This document shows, piece after piece, positions 8,477 through 16,846 of a stretch of DNA of 64,000 nucleotides (the stretch's first letter is position 1; the number at the start of each line of letters is the position of its first letter). A model generated the notes under the pieces. It had not been told where the DNA came from. It searched no databases and saw only the letters and a list, made by a program, of their open reading frames with translations. This DNA is from Rubrimonas sp036735545. Its GTDB lineage: Bacteria; Pseudomonadota; Alphaproteobacteria; Rhodobacterales; Rhodobacteraceae. The stretch spans positions 1 through 64,000 of the forward strand of contig DAINOD010000004.1 of the NCBI GenBank assembly GCA_036735545.1, in the 5' to 3' direction. Made by a program: the position numbers and the translations under genes.

Positions 8477-9378
8477 CGGACGCTCTTTCCGCGCAGGAGA
8501 TCGGCGACGCCGTCGCCCAGCAGGCTGAGCGCCAGTCCGACGAGCACGATGGCGAAGCCGGGTAGCGTCACCATCCACCACGCCCCGAAGATGAAGTTGC
8601 GGCCCTCCGCGATCATCATGCCCCATGTGGGCGTGGGCGGGGCCAGTCCGAGCCCGAGAAAGCTCAGCGTGACGGTCGACAGGATCACGAGCACCATGCT
8701 CGTCACAGCGAAGACCACCGTCGGCGTCGCGACGTTGGGCAGGATGTGACGCAGCATGATGCGGGCGTCGGTGTAGCCCATGGCGCGCGCGGCGAGCACG
8801 TAGTCGCTCTTGCGCGCCACGAGAACCTCGGCGCGAACGATGCGCGCGTAGATGCTCCAGCCGCTGAGCGTGAGCGCGATGAGCATGCTCACGACCCCGG
8901 GCCCGAGCACGGCGATGACGCCGATCGCCATCACGAGGAACGGGAAGGCCAGGAAGGTGTCGACGGTGCGCATCACGACGGTGTCGACGATCCCGCCGAG
9001 ATAGCCGGCGAGGGCTCCGACGGTCGAGCCGATGATCCACGGGAACAGCACGCAGAGGAAGCCGATGGTTATGTCCACGCGCGCGGCGTGCAGGACGCGC
9101 GAGAAGACGTCCCTACCGAAATTGTCCGTGCCGAAGGGATGCGTCCAGCTTGGGGGTTGCAGCGTGTTGCGCAGGTTCTGCGCGATCGGGTCGTAGGGCG
9201 ATATCCATGACGCGAAGACGCTGGCGAGAAGGATCGCGAGGAGCATGCCGCCGCCGGCGGCCAACGCGCCATGCCGCCCGATTCGCCTCACGAATACGCC
9301 GCTCGGCGTCGGGCGCGGCCCGAGGATTTCGGGAGCCGCGCTCGCACCGGGCCTCGCCGTGACCGCCGTCTCAGCCAT
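8473..9378 (-). CDS. Peptide-type ABC transporter permease (DppC type)
   Basis: 301 residues with about six membrane helices. The N-terminal OppC-type helix precedes the characteristic HPFGTDNFGRDVFSR string, and the EAA loop interacting with the ATPase is visible around AARAMGYTDARIMLRHILPN. It overlaps the DppB-type permease by 8 bases, as usual for this operon class. Confidence 0.93.
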   Translation of the reverse strand: MAETAVTARPGASAAPEILGPRPTPSGVFVRRIGRHGALAAGGGMLLAILLASVFASWISPYDPIAQNLRNTLQPPSWTHPFGTDNFGRDVFSRVLHAARVDITIGFLCVLFPWIIGSTVGALAGYLGGIVDTVVMRTVDTFLAFPFLVMAIGVIAVLGPGVVSMLIALTLSGWSIYARIVRAEVLVARKSDYVLAARAMGYTDARIMLRHILPNVATPTVVFAVTSMVLVILSTVTLSFLGLGLAPPTPTWGMMIAEGRNFIFGAWWMVTLPGFAIVLVGLALSLLGDGVADLLRGKSVR

Positions 9379-10312
9379 AGGACACCCGCGGATCGAGTAT
9401 CCGGTAGACGATGTCAGTGAGGAGGTTGATCAGAACGACGAGGAAGCCGAACACGAGCGTCACACCCTGAATGACCGGATAGTCGCGCGCGTCGATCGAA
9501 CTCAGGATCAGCGAACCCACGCCCGGAATGTTGAAGACGTATTCGATGACCACCGACCCGCCGAGCAGCCAGCCGATGTTCACGCCGAGAATGGTCACCG
9601 TCGCCATCAGGCCGTTGCGCAGGACGTGGCGACGGATGAGCTTGCCCCTCGGAAGCCCCTTGGTGCGCGCGAACTCGACGTGGGGGGCCTGCAGCACCTC
9701 GATGATGGTGTTGCGCAGGGTCCGCATCAGCGTCGGCCCGAGATGCAGCGCGATGGTGAGCGCGGGCAGGAACAGGTGCCAGAGGTGCTGAGGGACCGTT
9801 TCGCCGTATCCGGCGACAGGAAACACCGGGATCAGCACGGCGAACAGGATCAGCAGGTTAAGCCCGAGCCAGAAGTATGGCATGGCCAGCGCAAGGGTCG
9901 TCACGGCGCGCACGAGCTGGTCGATCCAGCCGCCGGCGCGCAGCGCCGACACGATGGCCAGCGGCGCCGAGAGCGCCACCGACAGCACGACGGCGTAGAG
10001 CGTCAGCGCCGCGGTGGCCGGCAGTCGCTCGAGGATCACCTCGATGACCGGGCGCCGGAAGAACAGCGACTGCCCGAGGTCGCCCGAAAGGAGGTTTCCC
10101 GCGAAGATCGCGAACTGCCTCCAGACCGGGAGGTCGAGACCGAGCTCGCGGCGCAGCGTCGCGAGGTTCTCGTCGGTCGCATAGGCGCCGAGCATCACCA
10201 CCGCCGGATCGCCGGGGATCAGCCGGACCGAGAGGAACACCACGAGCACGATCCCGAGCAGCACCGGGACGATCTGCGCCATCCGGCGGGCGAGGAAGAC
10301 GGGCAGGTCCAT
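9371..10312 (-). CDS. Peptide-type ABC transporter permease (DppB type)
   Basis: 313 residues. The first helix (FLARRMAQIVPVLLGIVLVVFL) and the following RLIPGDPAVVMLG are hallmark DppB/OppB sequence; the EAA loop lies around FARTKGLPRGKLIRRHVLRNGL. Five or six further helices follow. It lies 53 bases downstream of the binding-protein stop and overlaps the next permease, in the usual order substrate-binding protein, B, C, D, F. Confidence 0.93.
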   Translation of the reverse strand: MDLPVFLARRMAQIVPVLLGIVLVVFLSVRLIPGDPAVVMLGAYATDENLATLRRELGLDLPVWRQFAIFAGNLLSGDLGQSLFFRRPVIEVILERLPATAALTLYAVVLSVALSAPLAIVSALRAGGWIDQLVRAVTTLALAMPYFWLGLNLLILFAVLIPVFPVAGYGETVPQHLWHLFLPALTIALHLGPTLMRTLRNTIIEVLQAPHVEFARTKGLPRGKLIRRHVLRNGLMATVTILGVNIGWLLGGSVVIEYVFNIPGVGSLILSSIDARDYPVIQGVTLVFGFLVVLINLLTDIVYRILDPRVSYG

Positions 10313-10365
10313 CCCTCAGGCCACGACCGCCCGCCGCCTTGCGTCGTCTCGGCGACCGCTCTCGC

Positions 10366-11946
10366 TCATTGCGCCTTCCAGGTGTCCCAGAAGCGGAACG
10401 TGCGGGTCGGGAAGAGGTCGAACCCCTGCACGTTGCTGCGCGTGGCGTAGACCACCGACGGGTGCACCAGATAGAGTTGCGGGACTTCCTCCATCGCGAT
10501 GCGCTGGAACTCGCGGTAGATCGCGCCGCGCTTCTCCGGATCCTGCTCGCCCTCGGCCTCTTTCGAGAGGCGCACCAGATCGTCGTTGCGGTATCCCGAG
10601 AAGGCGGAGTCCGAGCCGCCTTCCTCGCGCGACCAGAAGTCGAACGGGATGTTCATCGCCGGGTCGATGACGGTGTTCGATCCCAGCTTGTAGAACATGT
10701 CGAACTGGCCGCTGCGCCGCATCTCGAGGATCGTGCCCGGCTCGGTCGGCTGGATCTGCAGGTTGACGCCGATCCGCGACAGCTGGTCAGCCACGATCAC
10801 CGCCATCTGGTTGGCCATGTCGTCGCCGCTCGGCACCGTCAGCCTTGCCGTGAAGCCGTCGGGAAAGTCGCTTTCCGCCATCAGCTTGCGGGCCAGTTCG
10901 AGATCGTGGTCCACGCCGAAGTCAGCCGTGTGGAACAGCAGCCCCGAGCCGTAGAACGGCGACTGGACGGGTTGGCCGTTGCCGAACAGGATCGCGTCGA
11001 CCATCGCTTCCCGGTCGAGCGCCGCGAGCATCGCCTGTCGCACGCGAACGTCCTGGAACGCCGGCATGGCCCGGACGTTCGGCACGAAGGATGCGCTGGC
11101 CCAGAGGTTGGTGCGCTTCACGTCGATGCCGGGCACGCCGCTCAGCGCCTGATACTGGTTGTGCGGGACGCTGAGCGCCACGTCGATCTGCCCTGCGCGC
11201 AGCTGCAGCATCGCCGCGTTCTCGTCGGCGATCACACGCAGTTCGACCTCGTCGAGATAAGGCCGCTCGGCGTCCCAGTAGTGGGGATTGCGCGACAGGA
11301 CGACGCTCTGGCCCTTGTTCCACCGGGCGAGGCAGAAAGGGCCGCTGCCGAGCGGGTTCTGGCCCATCTCCTCGACGCCCACCCGTTCGGCGTAGGCCTT
11401 CGAGAGGATGCTGCTTCCCCACAGGGTGAGATAGCTGACGAACGCGACGTTGGGCCGGTTGAGCGTGATCCGCACCGTCTGCGCGTCCGGGGTCTCGATG
11501 GTCGGGGCCGCCGGAAACTGCCAGGTGACCCGGCTGTCCGGCTCCATCGCCCGTTCGAACGAGAACTTCACGTCCTCCGATGTGATCGGCGAGCCGTCAC
11601 AGAACTTTGCGTCGTCGCGGAGCCGGAACGTAAAGACCCGCGAGTCTTCGCTCAGCTCCCATGCTTCGGCGAGTGACGGCTGCAGCTCGAGCCCGTCTGT
11701 CGAGTTCTGGATAAGCGTGGTGTAGATCTGGTACTGGGACTGGATCGTGTTCGTATCGTTCGTGAACTTGGGGTCCCAGGAAGAACTGTCTGCCGCCCGG
11801 GCCACCACGAGCTTGCCGCCGCGCGTGGGCGTGTCGGCTTGCGCGCCGACGGACACGGCCGTTGTCGCGCCCAGCACCAACGATGCGGCGATCACCCTAC
11901 CCCTCAGGGCGACACGTCGATCCGCAACACCTCGCAGCCTGCTCAT
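10366..11946 (-). CDS. Extracellular solute-binding protein, family 5
   Basis: 526 residues from an ATG preceded by AAGGAGA. A signal peptide with a basic n-region ends near VSVGAQA. The SBP_bac_5 fold is recognisable from TPTRGGKLVVARAADSSSWDP, LAEAWELSEDSRVFTFRLRDDAKF and the PSGDDMANQMAVIVADQLSRIG region. It captures the periplasmic substrate (peptide, glutathione or opine-like) for the ABC permeases encoded downstream. It is the first transporter gene; a promoter candidate lies about 70 bases upstream, directly after a terminator. Confidence 0.93.
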   Translation of the reverse strand: MSRLRGVADRRVALRGRVIAASLVLGATTAVSVGAQADTPTRGGKLVVARAADSSSWDPKFTNDTNTIQSQYQIYTTLIQNSTDGLELQPSLAEAWELSEDSRVFTFRLRDDAKFCDGSPITSEDVKFSFERAMEPDSRVTWQFPAAPTIETPDAQTVRITLNRPNVAFVSYLTLWGSSILSKAYAERVGVEEMGQNPLGSGPFCLARWNKGQSVVLSRNPHYWDAERPYLDEVELRVIADENAAMLQLRAGQIDVALSVPHNQYQALSGVPGIDVKRTNLWASASFVPNVRAMPAFQDVRVRQAMLAALDREAMVDAILFGNGQPVQSPFYGSGLLFHTADFGVDHDLELARKLMAESDFPDGFTARLTVPSGDDMANQMAVIVADQLSRIGVNLQIQPTEPGTILEMRRSGQFDMFYKLGSNTVIDPAMNIPFDFWSREEGGSDSAFSGYRNDDLVRLSKEAEGEQDPEKRGAIYREFQRIAMEEVPQLYLVHPSVVYATRSNVQGFDLFPTRTFRFWDTWKAQ

Positions 11947-12022
11947 CCGTCTTCTCCTTCGTTCGGGCGTGGGCAGGCCCCGCCGGGTGTCGCGGTGGAA
12001 TGGCGCGTCGCGCAACAACGCT

Positions 12023-12052
12023 ATTGTAAGAATGTATACGAAGCCAAACGAA
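12023..12052 (-). promoter_or_regulatory. Candidate sigma70-type promoter for the ABC transporter operon
   Basis: On the minus strand a TTCGTT (-35, 12047-12052) and TACAAT (-10, 12023-12028) are separated by 18 bases, in an AT-rich island unlike the surrounding sequence. Transcription would start near 12016, about 70 bases before the binding-protein ATG. The -35 overlaps the T-run of the terminator for the gene upstream. Confidence 0.4.
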
Positions 12053-12088
12053 AAAATGCGGGCCGTGCGCTTCGCCCCGACGGCCCGC
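12051..12088 (-). terminator. Rho-independent terminator after the M24-fold gene
   Basis: On the minus strand a perfect 9-bp GC-rich stem (12080-12088 with 12058-12066) and a 13-base loop are followed after one A by six T residues. It lies about 210 bases past the stop of the M24-fold gene and separates it from the transporter operon. Confidence 0.7.
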
Positions 12089-12299
12089 CGCCGCAAGACC
12101 GACGCCGGCGCGTCGCACGCCCGCTCGCGCAGGCGCAATTGGGGAGTGCCGGGCAGATGCCGGCGCGGGGCGCGCGGCCGGTGCAACCGATCCGCGTGCG
12201 CAGCGACCTTGTCTGGGCGTCAGGTCGACCGTGACCGCGCCGAGCGCCGTCCTTCGGTGGACCGCAGCCCTTGCTCGGCGCTGTCGCCCTGCGGCGTCG

Positions 12300-13481
12300 T
12301 CACCTCAGCGGCAGGCTGACGATGCGGCGCGACGCATCGTGCGGGGAGAGGCGCTCGCCGCCGTGCGCCGTGACCAGGACGTTGTCGCTCACGAGCAACG
12401 CCTCGCCTCTCGCGAGCTCCGCGCCAGGGTGCAGGGAGAGCACCATGTTCTCCACGAGCGGAAACTCGGGATCGGCGATGGCGTTGGGACCATCGCCGCC
12501 ATCCAGGCCGATGCTGTGGCAATCCGGCGTGTGTTTCCCGGCCACGATATAACCCCGCGCGGCGAGGGCGGCGTCCGCCGCAGCGGCGATGGCGCCCTGG
12601 CTGGTTCCGGGGCGGGCGCGGTCCCGCCCAGCCTCGAACGCCGCCCAGTAGCCCTCGAACATGGCGAGGAAGGCTTCCGGAAACCCCCCGAAGGCGAAGT
12701 GCGTCGTCATCTCGGTCCAGTAGCCCCAGGAAGACTCGTAGACCAGTTCGAAGGTGAACACGTCGCCGTCCGCCATCAGCCGGTCCGGCGCCGGCGGCAC
12801 GGTCAGCGGCGAGAGGCCAAAGGACACCTTAGATCGGCCCCAGAAGGCGCCCTGCGACTTGAGCGCCAGTTCGGCCTGAGCGCAGGCGCGGGCATAGGCG
12901 ACGCCAACGCGCGACGCCTCGGCGAAGGTCTCCATCGCCTGCGCCAGCAGCACGCCGTTCTCGCGGAACGCGGCGATCTCGAAAGGCGACTTCACCCGCC
13001 GGATCGCGTCGAACGCGGGCGTCAGGTCCACGAGGTCGAAGCCGGGGAGGCGTTCTCGCAGCGCGGCGTGGTCGGCCAGCCCCATGCGAGGCAGACCGAC
13101 CACGCCAAGGCGTCGCGCGACGCCGGCAAGCTGGCGGATCAACGCGGCGATGCGGCCGATGACGTCGGCGGGCGCTTCGATGCGGTCCGGTCGGGTGGTC
13201 GCGCCGTCGGCGCTCCACCGGGCCTGATAGGAGCTGTGAGACAGCACCCACGGGTCCGGGTCGGCCCGGTCGAGCACCGCAAGCAGCGGGCCCGCCCAAG
13301 CGCGGGCGTTCGAAAGGTAGCGCACGTTGGCCGTGCCGTTCGGCGAGCCGTCGCCGATGACCAGAAGGACGGCGATGTCCTGCGTCGCCATGAGCCGCTG
13401 CACCGAGGCGATGCGGCGGCGCACGTCGTCGCGAAGAGCGTCGGATGGATGACTGCTTCTTGGTGCAGGGGGAACGTTCAT
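12300..13481 (-). CDS. M24 (creatinase/aminopeptidase P)-fold protein with non-canonical metal site
   Basis: 393 residues. The start ATG at 13481 is the one that begins just before the creatinase-like N-terminal domain; upstream in-frame starts give low-complexity translation. The C-terminal pita-bread domain is clear (GDVFTFELVYESSWGYWTEMTTHFAFG; CHSIGLDGG; ENMVLSLHPG). The five positions that hold Asp, Asp, His, Glu, Glu in metallo-Xaa-Pro peptidases read Glu245, Glu257, His322, His351 and Ala372. It is thus unlikely to be an ordinary dinuclear peptidase; it may be a metal-free hydrolase like creatinase or bind metal differently. It probably acts on the substrate of the adjacent ABC importer. 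Confidence 0.85.
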   Translation of the reverse strand: MNVPPAPRSSHPSDALRDDVRRRIASVQRLMATQDIAVLLVIGDGSPNGTANVRYLSNARAWAGPLLAVLDRADPDPWVLSHSSYQARWSADGATTRPDRIEAPADVIGRIAALIRQLAGVARRLGVVGLPRMGLADHAALRERLPGFDLVDLTPAFDAIRRVKSPFEIAAFRENGVLLAQAMETFAEASRVGVAYARACAQAELALKSQGAFWGRSKVSFGLSPLTVPPAPDRLMADGDVFTFELVYESSWGYWTEMTTHFAFGGFPEAFLAMFEGYWAAFEAGRDRARPGTSQGAIAAAADAALAARGYIVAGKHTPDCHSIGLDGGDGPNAIADPEFPLVENMVLSLHPGAELARGEALLVSDNVLVTAHGGERLSPHDASRRIVSLPLR

Positions 13482-13954
13482 GCGCGAAACATCGCCCGCC
13501 GCTGCGACGACGTCCAGTGAGACCGTCGAGAACCTCCCGGTCGTGACGGGATGGCCGTCGCGGGAGCAGGCGGTCCTGCCGATGCCGCGCGTGCAGGCGT
13601 CGACGAAGCGCCTCGAGCTCGGGATCGGCGCACGGGGCCCCACGACGCGGACGGCGCCCGGCGCAACCACGGCGCTGCTGCCGCTCCGGTCGCAGGGCCG
13701 GATCATGGGGCGGTGCAGACCCCGGCCTGCGCCGGGCATTCCGCGCCGCGCCCGGCGCGGTGGCGAAACGGCGCGGGAGGGCCAAGGTCGCCCGATGCTT
13801 GACACGCCTCCGCGTTCCATTTGACCATCCGGGTCGTTCCGCTGGATAGAACCACGCCGCCCGCATGCTGGGGCGCGCCGGGGAGAGACGAGGCGCGGGC
13901 GGCTGTGCCGGCCGGCGCGGATGAGAAGGCGGCGGGCGTGTCGGGGGCATCGGG
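13482..13954. other. 473-base divergent intergenic region without a recognised gene
   Basis: The region separates the M24-fold gene (minus) from the IclR regulator (plus). The open frames in it have arbitrary composition and no family resemblance. It holds one plausible plus-strand promoter, listed separately, and a second TTGACA at 13799-13804 without a good -10. Confidence 0.6.
13821..13852 (+). promoter_or_regulatory. Candidate promoter with overlapping operator for the IclR-led operon
   Basis: TTGACC (13821-13826) and GATAGA (13845-13850) are 18 bases apart. A GTTC-N9-GAAC inverted repeat (13836-13839 and 13849-13852) overlaps the -10, where an IclR-type autorepressor could bind. The regulator start is about 100 bases downstream. 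Confidence 0.3.
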
Positions 13955-14773
13955 GTGATTGCGGGCGAGATTCCGGCGGCGCCGCTCCGCAGCATCGAGC
14001 GCACGGCCGCCGTGCTGCGGACTCTGGCCCGGCACGACGGTTCGGGCGCGCGTCTGGCCGAAGTGACCGAAGCGGTCGGCCTCGGCAAGTCAACCGTGCA
14101 TCGACTGCTCGGGGCGTTGATCGCCGTCGGTTTCGTCGACTTCGACGGCGGGGAAAAGCGCTACCGGCTTGGCTACGGGCTGCATGCTCTGGGCGCGGCC
14201 GCTCGGCGCTTCGGCGTCGTCGATCTGGCGCGGCCGACGCTTCAGCGGCTCGCGCGCATGACCGGCGACACCGTCTATCTCTCGGTGCGCGACGGCGACG
14301 AGGCGCTCTGCCTCGACCGCGCGACCGGCGCGTATCCGATCCGCACGCTGACGCTCGACATCGGCGACCGCCGCCCGCTGGGCGTGGGCGCCGGCGCGCT
14401 GGCGCTGCTGGCGTCTCTGCCCGAGCGCGAGGCCGACCGGATGATCCGCAGCGGCCGCCCGGCCCGGGCGCGCCATCCCGGCTTCGACGACGCCTCGCTG
14501 GCGACCATGCTGGCCGAGACGCGCGCGGCCGGCTTCAGCTTCAACGACGGGCGGATCGTGGGCGCGATGTGCGCCCTCGGCGTGCCCGTGCGTGACGGCG
14601 CGGGCCGACTGGTCGCGGCGCTGTCGATCGCCGAGATCCGCGAGCGGATGGGGCCGGCGCGACGGACAGAGGCGGTGGCGCTGCTGCAGGCCGAGGCGGC
14701 GGACCTGGGTCGCCTCATCGACACCGCGACCGCTGCGGCGACAGGACCGGACGCGGGGGAGGCGCGGGCATGA
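13955..14773 (+). CDS. IclR-family transcription regulator
   Basis: 272 residues from a GTG. The N-terminal winged HTH (RSIERTAAVLRTLARHDGSGARLAEVTEAVGL, then KSTVHRLLGAL) and the C-terminal effector domain (GDTVYLSVRDGDEALCLDRATG; GAGALALLASLPE; ALGVPVRDGAGRLVAALSIA) match IclR proteins along their full length. Its stop overlaps the E1-alpha start by 4 bases, so it is the first gene of the catabolic operon it presumably controls, with the effector likely to be the substrate or its product. Confidence 0.9.
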   Translation: MIAGEIPAAPLRSIERTAAVLRTLARHDGSGARLAEVTEAVGLGKSTVHRLLGALIAVGFVDFDGGEKRYRLGYGLHALGAAARRFGVVDLARPTLQRLARMTGDTVYLSVRDGDEALCLDRATGAYPIRTLTLDIGDRRPLGVGAGALALLASLPEREADRMIRSGRPARARHPGFDDASLATMLAETRAAGFSFNDGRIVGAMCALGVPVRDGAGRLVAALSIAEIRERMGPARRTEAVALLQAEAADLGRLIDTATAAATGPDAGEARA

Positions 14774-15816
14774 CCCACGCAGGCGACGCAGTTTCCCGGC
14801 CGGGCGGTCATGCGGCCGAGGCGGCGGCGCCCGGCGATCTCGACGTCGCCCGCATGCTCGATCTCTACGGGCTGATGTGGCGCATCCGCGCCTTCGAGGA
14901 GACGGCGGTCGAAGCCCTCACCGCAGGGCTCGTCCTGGGCGCCATCCACCCCTCCATCGGGCAGGAGGCGGTGGCGGCCGGCGTCTGCACGAACCTTCTG
15001 CGCGCCGATCTCCTGCTCTCCACCCATCGCGGGCACGGCCACACCCTGGCCAAGGGGGCCGATGCGCTGGCGATGATGCGCGAACTGTTCGGCCGCGCCG
15101 GCGGCACGTGCGGCGGCAAGGGCGGCTCGATGCACATCGCCGATTTCGGCGTGGGGATGCTGGGTGCGAACGGGGTCGTGGGCGCCAACATCCCGATAGC
15201 CGTCGGCGCGGCGCAGGCGTTGAAGCTTCGCCGCTCCGAGGCGGTGGTGGCCTGCATTTTCGGCGATGGCGCGATCAACCGCGGCCCGTTCCTCGAGGGG
15301 CTGAACTGGGCGCGGGTGTTCGACCTGCCAGTGCTGTTCGTCTGCGAGGACAACGGCTATTCCGCCACGACGCGCACGCGCGAGCTGACCGCCGGAGCCG
15401 GCGCCGCGGCGCGCGCCGAAAGCCTCGGCATCCCCGCGGAACGGGTGGACGGCAACGATCTGGTCGCGGTGGATGCGGCTGCGCGCGCCGCCGTCGCCGC
15501 CGTGCGGGGCGGCGATGGTCCCCGGCTGATCGAGGCGCGCACCTATCGCATGAGCGGGCACACCGCCGTGGACGCGGCCGCCTACCGCCCCGCAGCCGAG
15601 GTGGAGGAGTGGCGCGCCGCCTGTCCGATCGCCCGGCTGGGGGCGGCGCTCGGGCTCGCGGGCGTGGCCGGGGCGACGCTCGCGTCGGCGCGGGCGGGCG
15701 CGGAGGCCGAGATGCGGGCGGCGATGGAGGCTGCGCGCGACACGGGCTGGCCGGATGACGCCGCGGCCTTTTCGGACGTGCAGGATGTGGGCGACCCGCG
15801 CGAGAGGGCCTACTGA
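14770..15816 (+). CDS. 2-oxoacid dehydrogenase E1 component, alpha subunit (pyruvate/acetoin type)
   Basis: 348 residues. The thiamine-diphosphate motif GDGAINRGPFLEGLN (from residue 165) with EDNGYSATT is complete; SIGQEA and STHRGHGHTLAKG are typical of pyruvate/acetoin E1-alpha. The enzyme would decarboxylate a 2-oxoacid or acetoin-like compound with ThDP. The beta subunit follows with a 1-base TGATG overlap. No E2 acyltransferase or E3 gene is adjacent, so the E1 must borrow a lipoyl partner from elsewhere or act without one. Confidence 0.9.
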   Translation: MTHAGDAVSRPGGHAAEAAAPGDLDVARMLDLYGLMWRIRAFEETAVEALTAGLVLGAIHPSIGQEAVAAGVCTNLLRADLLLSTHRGHGHTLAKGADALAMMRELFGRAGGTCGGKGGSMHIADFGVGMLGANGVVGANIPIAVGAAQALKLRRSEAVVACIFGDGAINRGPFLEGLNWARVFDLPVLFVCEDNGYSATTRTRELTAGAGAAARAESLGIPAERVDGNDLVAVDAAARAAVAAVRGGDGPRLIEARTYRMSGHTAVDAAAYRPAAEVEEWRAACPIARLGAALGLAGVAGATLASARAGAEAEMRAAMEAARDTGWPDDAAAFSDVQDVGDPRERAY

Positions 15817-16799
15817 TGCCGGTCATGACCTATCTGGAGGCCGGCCGGCGCGCGCTGATCGAGGAGATGGAGCGCGACGAAACCGTCTGGGCGCTTGGCG
15901 AGGACCTCGGGCGCGGCGGGGTCTTCGGCCAGTATCGCGGGCTCCAGCAGATCTTCGGCGCCGGTCGCATCGTCGACACGCCGATCTCCGAGGCGTGCAT
16001 CATGGGCGCGGCGGTGGGGGCGGCGATGACCGGAACCCGGCCGGTGGTGGAGATGCGCTTTTCCGACTTCGCCCTGTGCGCGGTGGATGAGCTGGTGAAC
16101 CAGGCCGCCAAGGCGCGCTACATGTTCGGCGGGCAGATGCGCGTGCCGCTGGTGGCGCGCGAGCCGGTCGGCATGTGGCGCTCCTCCGCGGCGCAGCATT
16201 CGCAGTCGCTGGAGGCGTGGTACGCCCATGTCCCGGGTCTCGTCGTGGTCGCGCCGGGCACGCCCGCGGACAATCTGGGCCTGCTGAAGGCCGCCATCCG
16301 CTGCGACGACCCTGTGGTCTACATGGAGCACAAGAACCTCTGGGGACTCGAAGGCGCCGTCCCGGAGGGCGAACATCTGGTGGAGCTGGGCCGCGCCGAC
16401 GTCGCGCGTGCGGGCGATGCGGTCAGCATCGTCACCTGGTCGGCGATGCGCCAAGTCTGCCTCGCCGCCGCCGACACGCTCGCCGCCGAGGGGATCGAGG
16501 CCGAGGTGATCGACCTGCGGACGCTCTGGCCGTGGGACCGCGAGGCGGTGATGGCCTCGGTCGCGAGGACCGGGCGGCTTCTGGTGGCGCATGAGGCGGT
16601 GCAGGCGGCGGGCTTCGGCGCCGAGATCGCCGCCTCGGTCGCCGAGGCGCTGCATGGCCGGCTGAAGGCGCCGGTGCGCCGGCTGGGCGCGCCGCGCATC
16701 CCCGTCGCCTACGCGCCGCCGCTGGAAGATCAGGCGCGCGTCAGCGAGACGGCGGTGACGAAGGCGGTTTTGGCGCTGCTCGCGCCCGCCGCAGCATGA
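15816..16799 (+). CDS. 2-oxoacid dehydrogenase E1 component, beta subunit
   Basis: 327 residues, full length for an E1-beta. WALGEDLGRGGVFGQYRGL, DTPISEACIMGAAVGAAMTG and VVAPGTPADNLGLLKAAIRCDDPVVYMEHKNLW-type segments are the conserved core, and the C-terminal transketolase domain (VIDLRTLWPWDREAVMASVARTGRLLVAHE) is intact. It forms the alpha2beta2 heterotetramer with the preceding product. Confidence 0.9.
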   Translation: MPVMTYLEAGRRALIEEMERDETVWALGEDLGRGGVFGQYRGLQQIFGAGRIVDTPISEACIMGAAVGAAMTGTRPVVEMRFSDFALCAVDELVNQAAKARYMFGGQMRVPLVAREPVGMWRSSAAQHSQSLEAWYAHVPGLVVVAPGTPADNLGLLKAAIRCDDPVVYMEHKNLWGLEGAVPEGEHLVELGRADVARAGDAVSIVTWSAMRQVCLAAADTLAAEGIEAEVIDLRTLWPWDREAVMASVARTGRLLVAHEAVQAAGFGAEIAASVAEALHGRLKAPVRRLGAPRIPVAYAPPLEDQARVSETAVTKAVLALLAPAAA

Positions 16800-16802
16800 G
16801 AC

Positions 16803-16822
16803 GGCGGGGCCGCGACCCCGCC
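16803..16822 (+). other. Intercistronic hairpin before the TRAP binding-protein gene
   Basis: A perfect 7-bp GC stem with a 6-base loop lies between the E1-beta stop and the dctP ribosome site (GGGAGGAAG). No T-run follows. It probably affects mRNA processing or relative expression. Confidence 0.35.
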
Positions 16823-16846
16823 CCAACCCGTGGGAGGAAGACCGAC

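Noticed and set aside
13480..13824. Plus-strand frame of 114 codons in the IclR/M24 gap
   Set aside because: Low-complexity Arg/Pro/Thr sequence, no ribosome site, no family; it overlaps the M24 start.
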